Shown here: positions 42,901 to 52,131 of the stretch, one piece after another
Layout of the letters: the number at the start of each line of letters is the position of its first letter
How positions within the stretch are numbered: the first letter of the stretch is position 1
NCBI GenBank assembly: GCA_036867785.1
Contig: CP145413.1
Span: 744,001-808,000, forward strand
DNA length: 64,000 nucleotides
DNA from: Plasmodiophora brassicae
Taxonomy: Eukaryota > Endomyxa: Phytomyxea > Phytomyxea > Plasmodiophorida
Reading direction: 5' to 3'
Notes under the pieces: generated by a model
Told to the model about the DNA's origin: nothing
Databases searched by the model: none
The model's input: the letters and a program-made list of their open reading frames with translations, nothing else
Translations under genes and position numbers: made by a program

Positions 42901-44807
42901 CGAACAGGACGAGCATCTGCTTTGAAGTGTAGTTTCAGTGGACTTACTTTCGCAGGTGGATCACGGCCAAGCTTCGTTCGCCATATGTCTTTGTGTCGAT
43001 TGACAGTTGTGCGTAGACGCGGGACTTGATCGTTAGGGAAACCGGAGTCAGTTGCACGTTGTATCATCCGGTCTATTGCCCTGTCCACGTCTGTATCGGA
43101 GTGTTCTCCGATTTCGACATCATAGTCGTCACCCGGATCATTGGTGTCCAATTGGGGCTCATGATCGCGAGTTGTTCCACTTACCTCCGGGTGTCTTACC
43201 GCTCTCATCGTGATCCCTTGACCACCTGGGGCGTGACGTTCCGGGGTCGGATCCGCTTCGATGATGATAGGACCATTTGCCTCGATTAACATCTCCTTCA
43301 GTTGTGTAGCTGGATTGATACCCAACGCGTCCAGTTCCGGGGCTCCTAAAAGGACAATGTCATCAGATAGGTCTTCGCGACATACGTTGATTTCCCGCCC
43401 GCGTAGATGTGCAGGTTTGCCATGCGAAGGTGGGACAATGGTGATGTCCACGATCGCTGTGGCGACAATTGTTGTCGTAGCCCCGATCGTTGCAAGTTTC
43501 GCCTCCGTTGGATGGTCGAACACTTTGACTGGGACATGCTGGATGGCTTGAATCCGTAGCAGTTGCGATTGCGAAATGACGGTCTTCGTCGCACCACTAT
43601 CGGCTTCGAATGGAAGGTCGAGCGAGTTCTGGAAGCGAAGTCTCATAGGGGACGGTGTTGACGGCGACGGCGGGCCCATGCGCTTTGCCGTGTCTGCGTT
43701 GCCCTTACTCTCCTCCTTCTCTTTGCGCTCTTTCTGGAACTTTTCAATGGCAGCTTTGCGTTCTCCTTGAGTTGCCTTCGGGCACACTTGGACCCAGTGC
43801 TGCTCCTTGCAGATTAGGCAACCTGCCTTTGGAGGATCCTTACCTTCGAAACGTTTTCGGATGTGCTCGGGGATGTCCCTCGATTCGTCTTTCGTTTGCG
43901 ATGTGGACGATTGAGCTGTCTTCAGTCCGATCGGATTTGTCGGATGCTTGCCGCCATTCCTATTCGGAGCAACAACGTCCTTACCTTTCTTACCTGCAGG
44001 TGGGGACATGGTCTGCGCTGGAGACTTCTTCTTCTCAGCTTGCAGCCGGAAGTGTTTGTCCTGCTCTTTGGCAAGACGGTCGACGAGGTCGAAGAATTTG
44101 AGCTCGTCCTTCTCAGCGTCCCTGCACCCTCCGAACTCGATCGCGCGTTCGACTAGAACCGCAAGGTCAGTGGGACGGATACCTCCGCGTAATACCTTGA
44201 TCTTGCGCTTGGTTCCTTTCGTTCCTTTGGCGTATGTGTCTTGTAGCCCATAGTCGTCGATTAGCTCATCGAACTTGGCGAAGAAAGACGTGACACGTTC
44301 CTCAATACTCTTGATTGACAGGTTCATGACCACTGTCTTCGTGAGAAGCGCCTTGATGTCTGTCGAACTCTCGACATCAGCCTCCCTGCGTTGGACTGAC
44401 CTCAAGTAGCTCATGATGTCGCCATCCGTGATCGTGCTGGCGGGTTGACGTAGGCGATATTTCGACATCCCTCTGAGGACGTCCTCGGTAATGCATGACT
44501 TCACCGTTGGCGGATGAATATCCTCCTTGTAGATCAGTCGGCGCTCGTTAACGATCTCGACGTGTTTCCTATATTTCTTGAGGAAATCGTTAATTCCGTC
44601 CTTGGCCGTAAGGCTCAGGGTACGTAGGATGGGCGGTTTCAAAGGCATAAAGATCGGGCTCTTACCGTGCAGGTTTGTTGACTGAAGCCCTCGATCGATT
44701 TCGTCATCTGTCGACGATTCATGCTCCTTGGCCTCGGCGTCGGAGTTGGTCCTGGCGTCGTCCTCCATCTGTAGACGAACGGGCGCTCTGCGGCCACCTC
44801 CTGCCAT
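39918..44807 (-). CDS. Element E gag-pol polyprotein, 1629 aa
   Basis: Domains in order: gag (residues 1-320), zinc knuckle CLICKEQHWVQVC (about 330), protease ADSGATKTVIS (about 403), RT with LWIDDILGY (about 788), RNase H FPDASDRFW (about 952) and TDHRN, integrase zinc finger (H..H..CLHCL, about 1197-1232), integrase core (HYDFLFLS about 1257, VSDRGTHFKN about 1318, WANGTVEVVNKR about 1350), and a chromodomain at the end (ELLINWIGF, NSWEPY). The polyprotein is in one frame, unlike element A, so gag:pol ratio must be set another way. The stop is 10 bp from the 3' LTR. Confidence 0.95.
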   Translation of the reverse strand: MAGGGRRAPVRLQMEDDARTNSDAEAKEHESSTDDEIDRGLQSTNLHGKSPIFMPLKPPILRTLSLTAKDGINDFLKKYRKHVEIVNERRLIYKEDIHPPTVKSCITEDVLRGMSKYRLRQPASTITDGDIMSYLRSVQRREADVESSTDIKALLTKTVVMNLSIKSIEERVTSFFAKFDELIDDYGLQDTYAKGTKGTKRKIKVLRGGIRPTDLAVLVERAIEFGGCRDAEKDELKFFDLVDRLAKEQDKHFRLQAEKKKSPAQTMSPPAGKKGKDVVAPNRNGGKHPTNPIGLKTAQSSTSQTKDESRDIPEHIRKRFEGKDPPKAGCLICKEQHWVQVCPKATQGERKAAIEKFQKERKEKEESKGNADTAKRMGPPSPSTPSPMRLRFQNSLDLPFEADSGATKTVISQSQLLRIQAIQHVPVKVFDHPTEAKLATIGATTTIVATAIVDITIVPPSHGKPAHLRGREINVCREDLSDDIVLLGAPELDALGINPATQLKEMLIEANGPIIIEADPTPERHAPGGQGITMRAVRHPEVSGTTRDHEPQLDTNDPGDDYDVEIGEHSDTDVDRAIDRMIQRATDSGFPNDQVPRLRTTVNRHKDIWRTKLGRDPPAKVSPLKLHFKADARPVRCRTRRYTLEHQKFMDDHVGTLAENDFVYRNPHSRYASPCLVVDKKDTEVRGHRLTVDINEAVNKQTERIAWPMPHIDIILTYLRSATIFMLFDAFKGYWQFPLHPDSQEACSFMTHIATFTPRRIIQGIADCVFAFQAGMQQVLGKLLYICALLWIDDILGYVSGFGAYMDTLESLLNAFDEFGVKLNPDRCQLYLTSVTWCGRVISADGVSFDRSYLNALHDLSTPITAADLQQFLSGLNWVRSVIPQFAAHVHPLQDLLLSASRSVSSLKKSHLRRVRLADIGWTTDHLTSFNSLKHRLSEAMTLAHTKDEWIMCLFPDASDRFWSVFLSQIPPEDIDLPYGEQHHEPLSFISGTFRGSQLKWATIEKEAYAIIEGCYRLRHFISMSKLALRIFTDHRNLVFILNPASVARISRTTGDRLERWRLQIIDLDFHIEHIAGEDNVWADLATRWGVALQPLSSFSPPSFRSIRHMAINLDFDDYKMTDEFIWPSVDEISNAQTDYIRQHDLSAVSDILQLEGDMSLHLSPESGWRTPDNQLWVPSHALQLRIAVISHMGLSGHQPAASTISSIAQLFWWPDLDSFVRAFVDKCLHCLRNKDSMIPRPFGTAMHADKPNKVIHYDFLFLSKPRPGDSHQLRYVLVLKDDATAFVELIPCQFADHSVVAESLLDWFKRFGIVFQHVSDRGTHFKNAVIAELNSRLHCNHHFTTAYTPWANGTVEVVNKRLLFLLKSLLSELNLPFQDWPYVLPLINMTVNHTVRSSVGYAPVTMFTGLPPSTPISIIFNKRIDAVIDVPLTPDRLKEMTTELIDSLEDMHKAVARTRTHLRDLKQRARRRRRNVREINFTTGDYVLVANHGKHSKSEYNWTGPAQIIDTINDWVYRVRDLLTDRISDVHAQRLMFYADAHLNVTSSLKHNIALTGVAYQVNAVEDIRVNSTSGDTELLINWIGFDATDNSWEPYSVMAADVPDIVRAFLERQAEGDPLCSRLLADF

Positions 44808-44850
44808 TAAGTGAGTTCGTTTGCTTGGGGCTCTTTGCGCAAGAAGCTTC

Positions 44851-45047
44851 TGTGCTAACGCCGCCGCTGCCCACTACGGGGGCGGTCGGTCGCAAGAGTC
44901 GGCGCCTGGTGATATAACGAACTGATGTATTTGGACAGGATCGTCACAGCAAGGGCCGCTGCGGGGTCGAGTACGGTCATGATCATGTGACCGGGTGGCA
45001 GCAGCATCTGAGCAGCATCATCTGAGTACTGGTACTCTGGATGAACA
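44851..45047 (-). repeat. 5' LTR of element E
   Basis: 197 bp, identical by eye to 39712-39908. The adjacent internal sequence on the coding strand is GAAGCTTCTTGCGC, the presumed primer site, which I could not match to a tRNA. Confidence 0.95.
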
Positions 45048-45245
45048 CAGCGATAGGCGAGCATGACCCAAGGAAAACGTCGTCGACGAGCAACTGTTCG
45101 TACCGGGGTGTCTTGTCCCATGGAACGTACGACTCACGGTGTGCCCAGGTTGGATGATAACGTTGATAAGGAAGATGAGGTACTGCTCGACGCTAGAAGC
45201 TGGAAGACGACGAGAAGGTGGAGGGCCAGTGTCCGGATTAGTTAG

Positions 45246-45608
45246 ATATTGGTGCTGGTCTCGACGATCAGGTCGGCCGAGATGCGCAAGGTGCCGATGC
45301 CCAGCAAGCATCTTTCCGATCTTCCCGAACGTGTGCACAACGCCAAAGCTTCCAATAAGGTGGGTGCTTCGCGTGGTGTGCGGGAGGGGGGCGCAACGTA
45401 GGGGCCTGTTAACCACCGTCAGTACTTCGAATATCGCGGTCGACGCTTACTTGAGTGTGGTGGTGTCCGCTATCGCGATTCTGCAGCTTCACAGACTGTT
45501 CGTCAGCAGCCGCGTGACGTCTCGCTGAACTGGAGTTGGTCATTGTGTGGGATGCGGTAGGTGCCTTGCTGCGTTGGGTCGGTGTGGCGTGTCGCGTCAG
45601 ACGCCGGT
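45246..45608. other. Unassigned stretch
   Basis: 3' flank of the split host gene; no gene recognised. No clear AATAAA directly after the stop. Confidence 0.3.
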
Positions 45609-47857
45609 TCAGCGCGCGCGCAGAGCTGCTGACGAACAGCCTGTGAGGCTGAAGAACGGCGAAACGGACACCAACCTCAGTAAGGAAATTCTATGTTTAA
45701 TCGTAATGAATAAAAGGTAGGTGTCGCCTGGAGTTGCTGTTATGCGGCGCCGGATCGTCAGCGATCGCCGGTCGCCCGAGCAGGTGATGGTACGCACTGC
45801 GCCGGCTGTGCTCGGTCCACGCAGCGGGCGTATGCACCGCAGCGCTGGCTTAAAGCAGCAAGTCGACATAGCGGTCTGGTTCGTGCTGGACGTGCTCGAC
45901 GACGGCCTCGGCGGCGGGGACGGGGACGGCGGCGGCTTGGTTGTCCGGATCGTCCTGCAGGCCGGGTTCGACGAACGCGATGCAGTGCGGTCCGGCCAGC
46001 GATGCGACGCCTGGGCCGACATCGACAACGGCGCCTCATGCATGCACTTGGCGACGGTTGCCCGGGTCGCCGTACCCAGCACGTGCATCTACCGGCGCTG
46101 TCGGTCAGACAGCCTGAAGGTCGGATCCCGCCAGGTCGGCATGATGCAGGGCACCGTCGTCGAATCGGCCGCCTCAGGTTCATGTCTCAGTAAAATGTCG
46201 TATTCTTGGAATTGGAGCGCGAGGTAGTCGAAGGCATCGCGGTAGTCGGCCCGCTCGGGTGCATTAGCCAAATTCGCCAATCGATCAGCGGGTGCAGCAA
46301 GCGCATGGGCTCGACGCAACCCCCCAGGTGGAACTGAAACGTCGGGTAACACCCGACACACCCCTGGCACGGGATCAGGCAGACCAGGTACCGGTTGCAG
46401 ATCCAGGAGAGGACAGCGTACGCGTGCTTCGAATTCGCCGGCACATCGCTCCACGGGATGCGGCTGGGTGTACCGCTGGACCTGCAGCGCCATCAGCTTC
46501 CCCTTTGCGCCGTCCCACGTCCGCTGGTGCAGCTTCTGTAGCAGGGCGCTCTCCCGTCGGCAGCGGCGGCAATCTCGGCACACGTCGACCCGTGCGCTTG
46601 CACTCGTCGACCAGCTGCTGGCGCACGCGCTGCGCCGGCGCGCCGGCCGCCCACAGCTGGTTGCAGCGTGCGAGCACCGGGCACCGGCGCGTCATCTTCA
46701 CGACGTTGCTGTGTCGATCCGCGAGCGCCCGCTTCGCCGTTAACGGCAGGAACTGCACATTCTCGCCGACGATCGGCAGCGCATCCATCGGAACGGACGC
46801 CGCGATTTGCTCGATCTTGAAGAGACGAGTCGCGCGCAGCCGAACGACGTGCGGCCGCCGGTGGGATGCCGGCTGCGCGCAGCATCAGGACGTTGCCGCG
46901 CACGATACATTGCCACCGACGACTTCATCAACGAGTCTATGCCCACGAGCGACGCTTACGAATGATCCGAGGAGGCCAGGCCATACTCGGCGCGGGCGCG
47001 GACCCAGATGAAGATGAGCAGTCGCTTGCGGGCCAGGGAGAAGTGCTTGGTTGCAAGGGCGCCGGTCCGTCCGATCGCCACTCGCCAGAAGCAGCGACTT
47101 GGCCTTCCCCGTCCTGTTCGTGAGCTGGGCACCATTGGCGAAATCACGTCGCGTATCACCATTCCCAGGAACTTGGTAACTTGGTCGAAGACGCCAGGTC
47201 GGCCTCTTCCGGGATCTCGTCTTCCATGGTTGTGAACGTCGCGCCGCGGCGCGCCGGGTCCTTCGTCACCTGTGGCTTTCGAGCATTGAATACGAACCGG
47301 TGCCGCCGGTCGTAATCCTCGCGGTGATCCAGCATCCGCTGCGCGACGTCGTCCGACAACGCGTAAAGCGACGTGTCGTCGGCGAACATCTGCGCAGAGA
47401 TGGGCTGACCGTACAGCGAGGGTGCAACGCGTCCGAAGACGCGGCACAGCCCGACCGGCAGGTCGTCGATGTGGATGTTGAACAGGAGCAGGGACAACAT
47501 GGCTCTCTGGAAGACGCCGACCAGCACGTCAATCGCGCTCGACAGCTGCCTGTCCAGCATCATCTGGAACGTGCATCCGTCGAACTGCGACTGGACGACA
47601 GCGACATTAACGTGAGCGGGGACGCCGCGCGCCAGCAACTTCTCGTTGGCGAGGGCGCGCTCGGTCGTGTCGTACGCTTTCTGGTTGTCCAGGAGGATCG
47701 TCGTGACCGGCTGCTTCAGCCGTCGGTACTTGTCGATCAGCTCGCTGGCGACCAAGAATCGATATTCAGTACGTACGGGCCGTGGTTCAACCACGTTGAC
47801 GTCATCGAGAACAACGGCGCAGCACCACGCCAGGCCACGTCGCCGACCCCCCAACAT
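45609..47857 (-). mobile_element. LINE (non-LTR retrotransposon) relic
   Basis: The minus frame 47156-47857 has the RT blocks of LINEs: LLDNQKAYDTTERA (motif A), GVFQRAMLSLLLFNIHIDDLP (motif B) and MFADDTSLYA (the FADD catalytic box). The next frame (46956-47447) continues with KFLGMVI and a helical thumb-like part. 45609-46950 would be the C-terminal part; it has cysteine-rich frames (for example CRDCRRC near 46570) but switches frame several times. No endonuclease domain is visible upstream, where the composite minisatellite begins, so the copy is 5'-truncated and decayed. Confidence 0.75.
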
Positions 47858-47929
47858 CGACGCCGGACACCAGCCGAGCTTCGCAGCGAATTTCCGGACG
47901 CTCTGCGTCTGACCCCAATACCGGTTTAG

Positions 47930-48225
47930 CTACCAGTTGTACCAGTTTCGCGTACCAGTTGTACCAGTTTTGCTACCAGTTGTACCAGTTTTGCTACCAG
48001 TTGTACCAGTTTTGCTACCAGTTGCACCAGTTGCACCAGTTTTGCTGGTAGTCTGCCGTCGGTCCGCCATGGCATCGAGCGCCGACCGGCGGCCGACAAA
48101 CCAATGAAACCATGCGCAAACTTGCGCAAACTTGCGCAACGTTGCGCAACGTTGCGCGCGCAACGCGCCGTACCTTGCGCGCGCAACGTTTTTTTTGTAG
48201 CTTCGAGGGTGGTTGCCGGACAGAC
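47930..48225 (-). repeat. Composite repeat, TGGTACAACTGG minisatellite plus TTGCGCAA palindromes (copy 2)
   Basis: Reverse-complement copy of 36770-37085: about five to seven TGGTACAACTGG units (47935-48040), GTTGCGCAACG palindromes (48110-48190), an A-run (T8 on plus at 48189-48196) and the CCACCCTCGAAGCTAC flank. Confidence 0.8.
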
Positions 48226-48821
48226 AGAGAACTCGAGTGCAGGGCACGAGAGCCCTATACGCGTCAAGGTCGTAATTAACTTTCTGACGGCATCCTTCAC
48301 TTGAACATCTTCGCTGAGCTTATCAACCTCGCGCTGATACTTCAAGATCAGCGGTCTGATAATATTGTCGGGATCAGGCAGAGTTTCGAGCTATAAGACG
48401 GCAGGAGCTCAGGCATGAACATAGGGAAGAAGAAGCATTACGCTTCCTTACCGCTTGAATGAATTCGACCACCTGCTCGCGCTTAATTTTCGCGTCCCTA
48501 TTCAGGAGGCTTTCTAGGAGACTGTCGAATGACCGTGCGGTGAGAGTTGATCTAGCAAACTCCTCAAGGACTGGCAGCGCTTCGTCCACATTACGGGGGA
48601 GCCGTGCATCGAAAGAATGAGAGCTTCGGAGTAAATGACGTTGTAGGAATTCGATCAGAGCCTATAAGTTGTCTTAAAAGACGACGATGACGCTCAGCAA
48701 GCGCTTACCTGTTCATTTTCATCAAGCTGGTCTCCAGGTCGGTTGCGAGGCCGGGCAGGTATCGCATCATGCAAAGCGTCTGAGGCAGCGAACCCAGAAA
48801 CGCAGGCAAACGGCGGGATGA
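48184..48821 (-). CDS. Host gene fragment, at least 3 exons, unknown function
   Basis: Minus-strand exons by eye: about 48821-48709, 48661-48452 and 48390 down to about 48184, with introns of 47 bp (GTAAGC..TAG) and 61 bp (GTAAGG..TAG). The 210-nt middle exon is exactly 70 codons, phase 0 at both ends. The product is helical (ALIEFLQRHLL.., LPVLEEFARSTL.., LPDPDNIIRPLIL) and resembles a repeat-helix scaffold, but I recognise no family. The frame then runs on into the composite repeat to a stop at 47926, so the natural C-terminus may have been replaced. The first exon boundary is uncertain. Confidence 0.4.
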
Positions 48822-49345
48822 CTGTTCGGATGACATGGGCGATGGTGAATGCAGGAATTCTTCATCCAACGAATTTGTGTGATCATCGTGTACATCTGCA
48901 ACGGTGAAGACGTCAGATATGCCGGCCTACACCATTAAATATGAGAATCTCAACAGAAACTGGTACGCCTACCTGGACAAGCCGGCGGAGAAGACGGTAC
49001 TGGTATTGACATGGAAGATTCATGGGGTACGACGCCTGATGTGTCCCTTGGCGGTAGCGCAGCCGGACTCACAGGCAACAGCGGCCGCGGGTCCGGGTCT
49101 TCGGGTAACGGCGGCGCCGGATCATCGGGTAGCGGCGAAGCCTGATCCTCAGGTATGTCGAACTCCATATCCAGCAGCACACTCGTGCGGCACACCGACG
49201 CTGCCACGCACCCCGCAAGTCTGGTGTCAGCGCCGCCCGCGCTGATGTAACGTGCACCGCGTCTCACGTCTACGACGTTGCCCGTCACACCCAATATCTT
49301 CGCTCTATATCCATCAATATATCTCACTCTGATTTCGTCGTTTCA
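48822..49345. other. Unassigned stretch ending in an LTR edge
   Basis: No gene recognised. The last 100 bp or so, ending TCGTTTCA at 49345, is probably the end of a copia-type LTR because a family primer site follows directly; its left boundary could not be found. Confidence 0.4.
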
Positions 49346-49468
49346 GATTAACAGTCGTAACAGCGCTCTGGGCGTCTCGCTCGCGTCCAACGTCATGGCC
49401 GATCGCGGCCGAACGGCGGCGAAATCGCGGCACGTGAGCGGGATCGTCAAGCGAAAGCAGCGTTGACG
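49346..49468 (+). mobile_element. Copia 5' internal fragment
   Basis: Primer site GATTAACAGTCGTA at 49346-49359, then a leader and ATGGCCGATCGC at 49395, the same spacing as the ATGGCCGAGCGC start of gag in copies 1 and 2. The frame ends within about 70 bp. A different subfamily from copies 1-3. Confidence 0.6.
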
Positions 49469-50069
49469 CCTCTGACAGCTGACCAAACGGCAAATCGATA
49501 GGAAGATGATCGGGAAACGCGGACCCGATGTGTCTCCGCATGGGACGGCGGTTGCGATTCAGGCGTCTCCTTGTCATTTAAGCCCGTTCGGACAACGACA
49601 ATCGACGATGACTACCGCCGAGATGTGCGACTCTAGCTCTGTTGCAAGGTACAACGTCGGCGCACCGAGCTGCTCGCCCGACGAACCGGCCAGATTCGAG
49701 GCTGCGCAACCTCACGGACCAGAATCGGCCCGCTGCACTCCTGCAGACGCGGTGGGTCACGGCGTCGCCAGTCTAACAGCCCATAATTTGGTGATGGGAT
49801 CACTTATAGCGGTTAAAGGTCGTTCATTTCAAGTACGATTACTTAATTGTTGGAAGAGATCATGTTGAGCTCACGCTGCGCTGGCGCAGCAGCTGGACCC
49901 CGTATCCCGATCCGTTCGGAACCCCGAGCCGATCCACAAATATGGGCCCAAACCTCGACCCGGTGCCTCAATTGCCACTGTGCCCAGCGATCGACGTCGA
50001 TCGAGCAGAATCGTGTGTTCGGACAGTGCTCATTCTGATTCGCTGGCCCCGAGTCGCGCACCAACGATC
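49469..50069. other. Intergenic or upstream region of the gene at 50070
   Basis: No recognised gene. A plus frame at 49506-49868 is open for 120 codons but has no motif. It may hold the promoter of the following gene. Confidence 0.3.
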
Positions 50070-51010
50070 ATGCCCGGGAGAAGCAAACACAGGCCCCAGG
50101 CGCGTCGCGGCATCGCTACGACTTCGTCCGAAGATGACCGTGATCGTTCGACCAGACAGACGCAACGTCGGGGCAGTCGCAGGACTCATGCTAGTCCGGA
50201 TCCAGATGAAACGAGGCGTCGTGAAGCCGAACCAGAGGAATCGGGGTATCCTGAAGCCGCGCCAGAGGAAACGGGCCAGCCTGAATCCAATCCAGAATGG
50301 TACCGTGCACGATGGTTCCAAGCGGCTCCTTCCTAATCGATGGTCAGGGTTGTTAGTGTGCATCCACACCACATTGCGATGCGTAAGGACGCGACGTTTT
50401 ACCCGAAGTTCCACAGGAAGGAACCGCTGAACCTGCTTCCGGCGCTGGTTCCTTACTGCCCAACGAGCGTTCACCGGGGGCGAGAATCGAAAGAAAGGAA
50501 AGCGCTCGTCCAGCAGACGAAGCAACTATTCAACGCGTAAGTTGCCCCAACATGTGCACGCCGACGGTACACCGACGTCTTGTATCTGCAGGGAGTATGC
50601 TACGGAGAACGACCTGCTCGCCGGGTCCGATGCATTAAAAAACAAACGCATCTATGACGGCGTCGTTGAGTATTTGTGCAAGAACGGCGTCTCGCTTGAG
50701 GACGCGCGTTCGTGGCCGTTTGAAGAGACGAAACGAAGTAAGCCCACGTTTTGAAATGCTACGATAAACTGATATATGACGTGGGTCATCGGATAGTGAT
50801 CAAAAACTTCTTATTTCAAGCGAAGGATTCTGCTGGACTGATTGACAGGAGCCCTGGTGTCGCACCACGGTGCAAGCGGACGAAACGGCAGGTCATTGCC
50901 GGCGCTGGAACCAAGTTCGAATGGCTGCGCCGCCTATGGTCGAAAATGCAGGACATTCCAGACGCGAATCCAGCCCTGCAAGGTGATGAATTTGCAAGAC
51001 GAGTCGTATC

Positions 51011-51097
51011 TGTGATAACTGAATAAATCCCGAACCCCGCGACGGACTTCGCCAGTCCGTCAAAGCGTTCGTTGCATCAGCTTGCCTGATCGTGACA
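51011..51097 (+). repeat. Left LTR of element B
   Basis: 87 bp, identical to the LTRs of element A. Confidence 0.95.
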
Positions 51098-51273
51098 TTT
51101 TGACGGACTAACCAACGGTCACCGCCGTCCCGCCCGCCCCGTTCCGCCCGCTCCGTTCCGCCCGCTCCGTTCCGCCCGCTCCGTTCCGCCCGCTCCGTTC
51201 CGCCCGCTCCGTTCCGCCCGCTCCGTTCCGCCCGCTCCGTTCCTGCCGTCCCGTTTCCTGTCCGTCTACCGGT

Positions 51274-52131
51274 GTGTTCGCGATGACAACGAGCGAGGAC
51301 CAGATCGCCGCACTGGCAGATCAAGTGCGGGACCTCACGCTCACTGTCAGCGACATGCTGCACCAGCTGAAAGCTATGCAGTCCGTAGTGGCCGACCGGG
51401 TCGAAGATGCCGTTGGGACAGCGATAAATCGCTCGCTGCCCGACAAGATGCCGCCGAGCGAGCCGTCGCCGACATCCCGACACATCGTCGACCACCAGAT
51501 CCACCTGCCCCGCTTTACCGGGCGTATTCGCGACAGTTCCACGAACTCCCGCGACTTTCTGAAGTGTCTGTCAAGGACGCTGCAGCTCCCGTCATCGACG
51601 ACCCGCCTTCCGCCGGCGGCGCACAGCGCCCTTCTTAGATCGCTGGAAGGCCCGGCGTTGGAAGTCTATTTCGGGCTGCCGGACGACGCCACGATGGCCG
51701 ACCTGTCCTACGCGATGTCAAAATGGTTTCCGGTGCCGACGTTCGAACAGCTGGAGGAGTGCTTCGACAACCTCACCCAGACCGAACCTGTCGAAGAGCA
51801 TGTGTTGATGTTCAACAATTTGTATCAAGCGCTTCAGCGCGCGGATGCAACCTTCAAGATGAGTTCGGCCCGGCGCGCGTCGAAGTTCCGGAAGTCGCTG
51901 CATACTGCCTTGTCGGAAAAACTGTTCGAGGACATGATCACCGACTTCGACGAGATGGTCAAAAAGGCGAAACACCTCTGCCCGCGCTACCCCGTTCCGA
52001 AGGTTGTCGCCGCCGATGCCCGTGAGCGTGCCCGCAAGGACGGCCTCTGCTTCTACTGCAAAGAAGATGGCCACCGGATCGCGGATTGCCCGAAACGGCC
52101 GCCGGTTGCACCGGGAAATGTCCAAGGGTGA
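51274..52131 (+). CDS. Element B gag, 285 aa
   Basis: Same length and apparently the same sequence as the element A gag: coiled-coil start, capsid region, zinc knuckle [14 protein letters not shown] near the end. Confidence 0.9.
   Translation: MFAMTTSEDQIAALADQVRDLTLTVSDMLHQLKAMQSVVADRVEDAVGTAINRSLPDKMPPSEPSPTSRHIVDHQIHLPRFTGRIRDSSTNSRDFLKCLSRTLQLPSSTTRLPPAAHSALLRSLEGPALEVYFGLPDDATMADLSYAMSKWFPVPTFEQLEECFDNLTQTEPVEEHVLMFNNLYQALQRADATFKMSSARRASKFRKSLHTALSEKLFEDMITDFDEMVKKAKHLCPRYPVPKVVAADARERARKDGLCFYCKEDGHRIADCPKRPPVAPGNVQG

Larger units (their letters stand above)
39712..45047 (-). mobile_element. Element E: Ty3/gypsy with single gag-pol frame (looks whole)
   Basis: 5336 bp, with 197-bp LTRs that appear identical and a perfect target duplication CAGCG (39707-39711 and 45048-45052). 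One open frame covers gag to chromodomain. It differs strongly from element A in sequence and in having gag and pol fused. It is very recent. It is inserted in an exon of a host gene. Confidence 0.95.
39371..45245 (+). pseudogene. Host gene encoding an acidic protein, split by element E
   Basis: Exons by eye: about 39371-39497, 39553-39711, then (after element E and the second target copy) 45053-45099 and 45149-45245 ending in TAG. Introns are 55 bp (GTACGC..TAG) and 49 bp (GTACCG..CAG). The three 3' exon parts sum to 303 nt and stay in one frame across the insertion, which supports a real gene interrupted in a coding exon. The product is rich in Asp, Glu and Arg (a D/E/R run around 39640-39700) and has no recognised domain. 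The 5' end is not located. The insertion adds over 5 kb to the exon. Confidence 0.45.

Noticed and set aside
49506-49868. 120-codon plus frame as a host exon
   Set aside because: No domain, no convincing splice sites and composition like the surrounding non-coding DNA.
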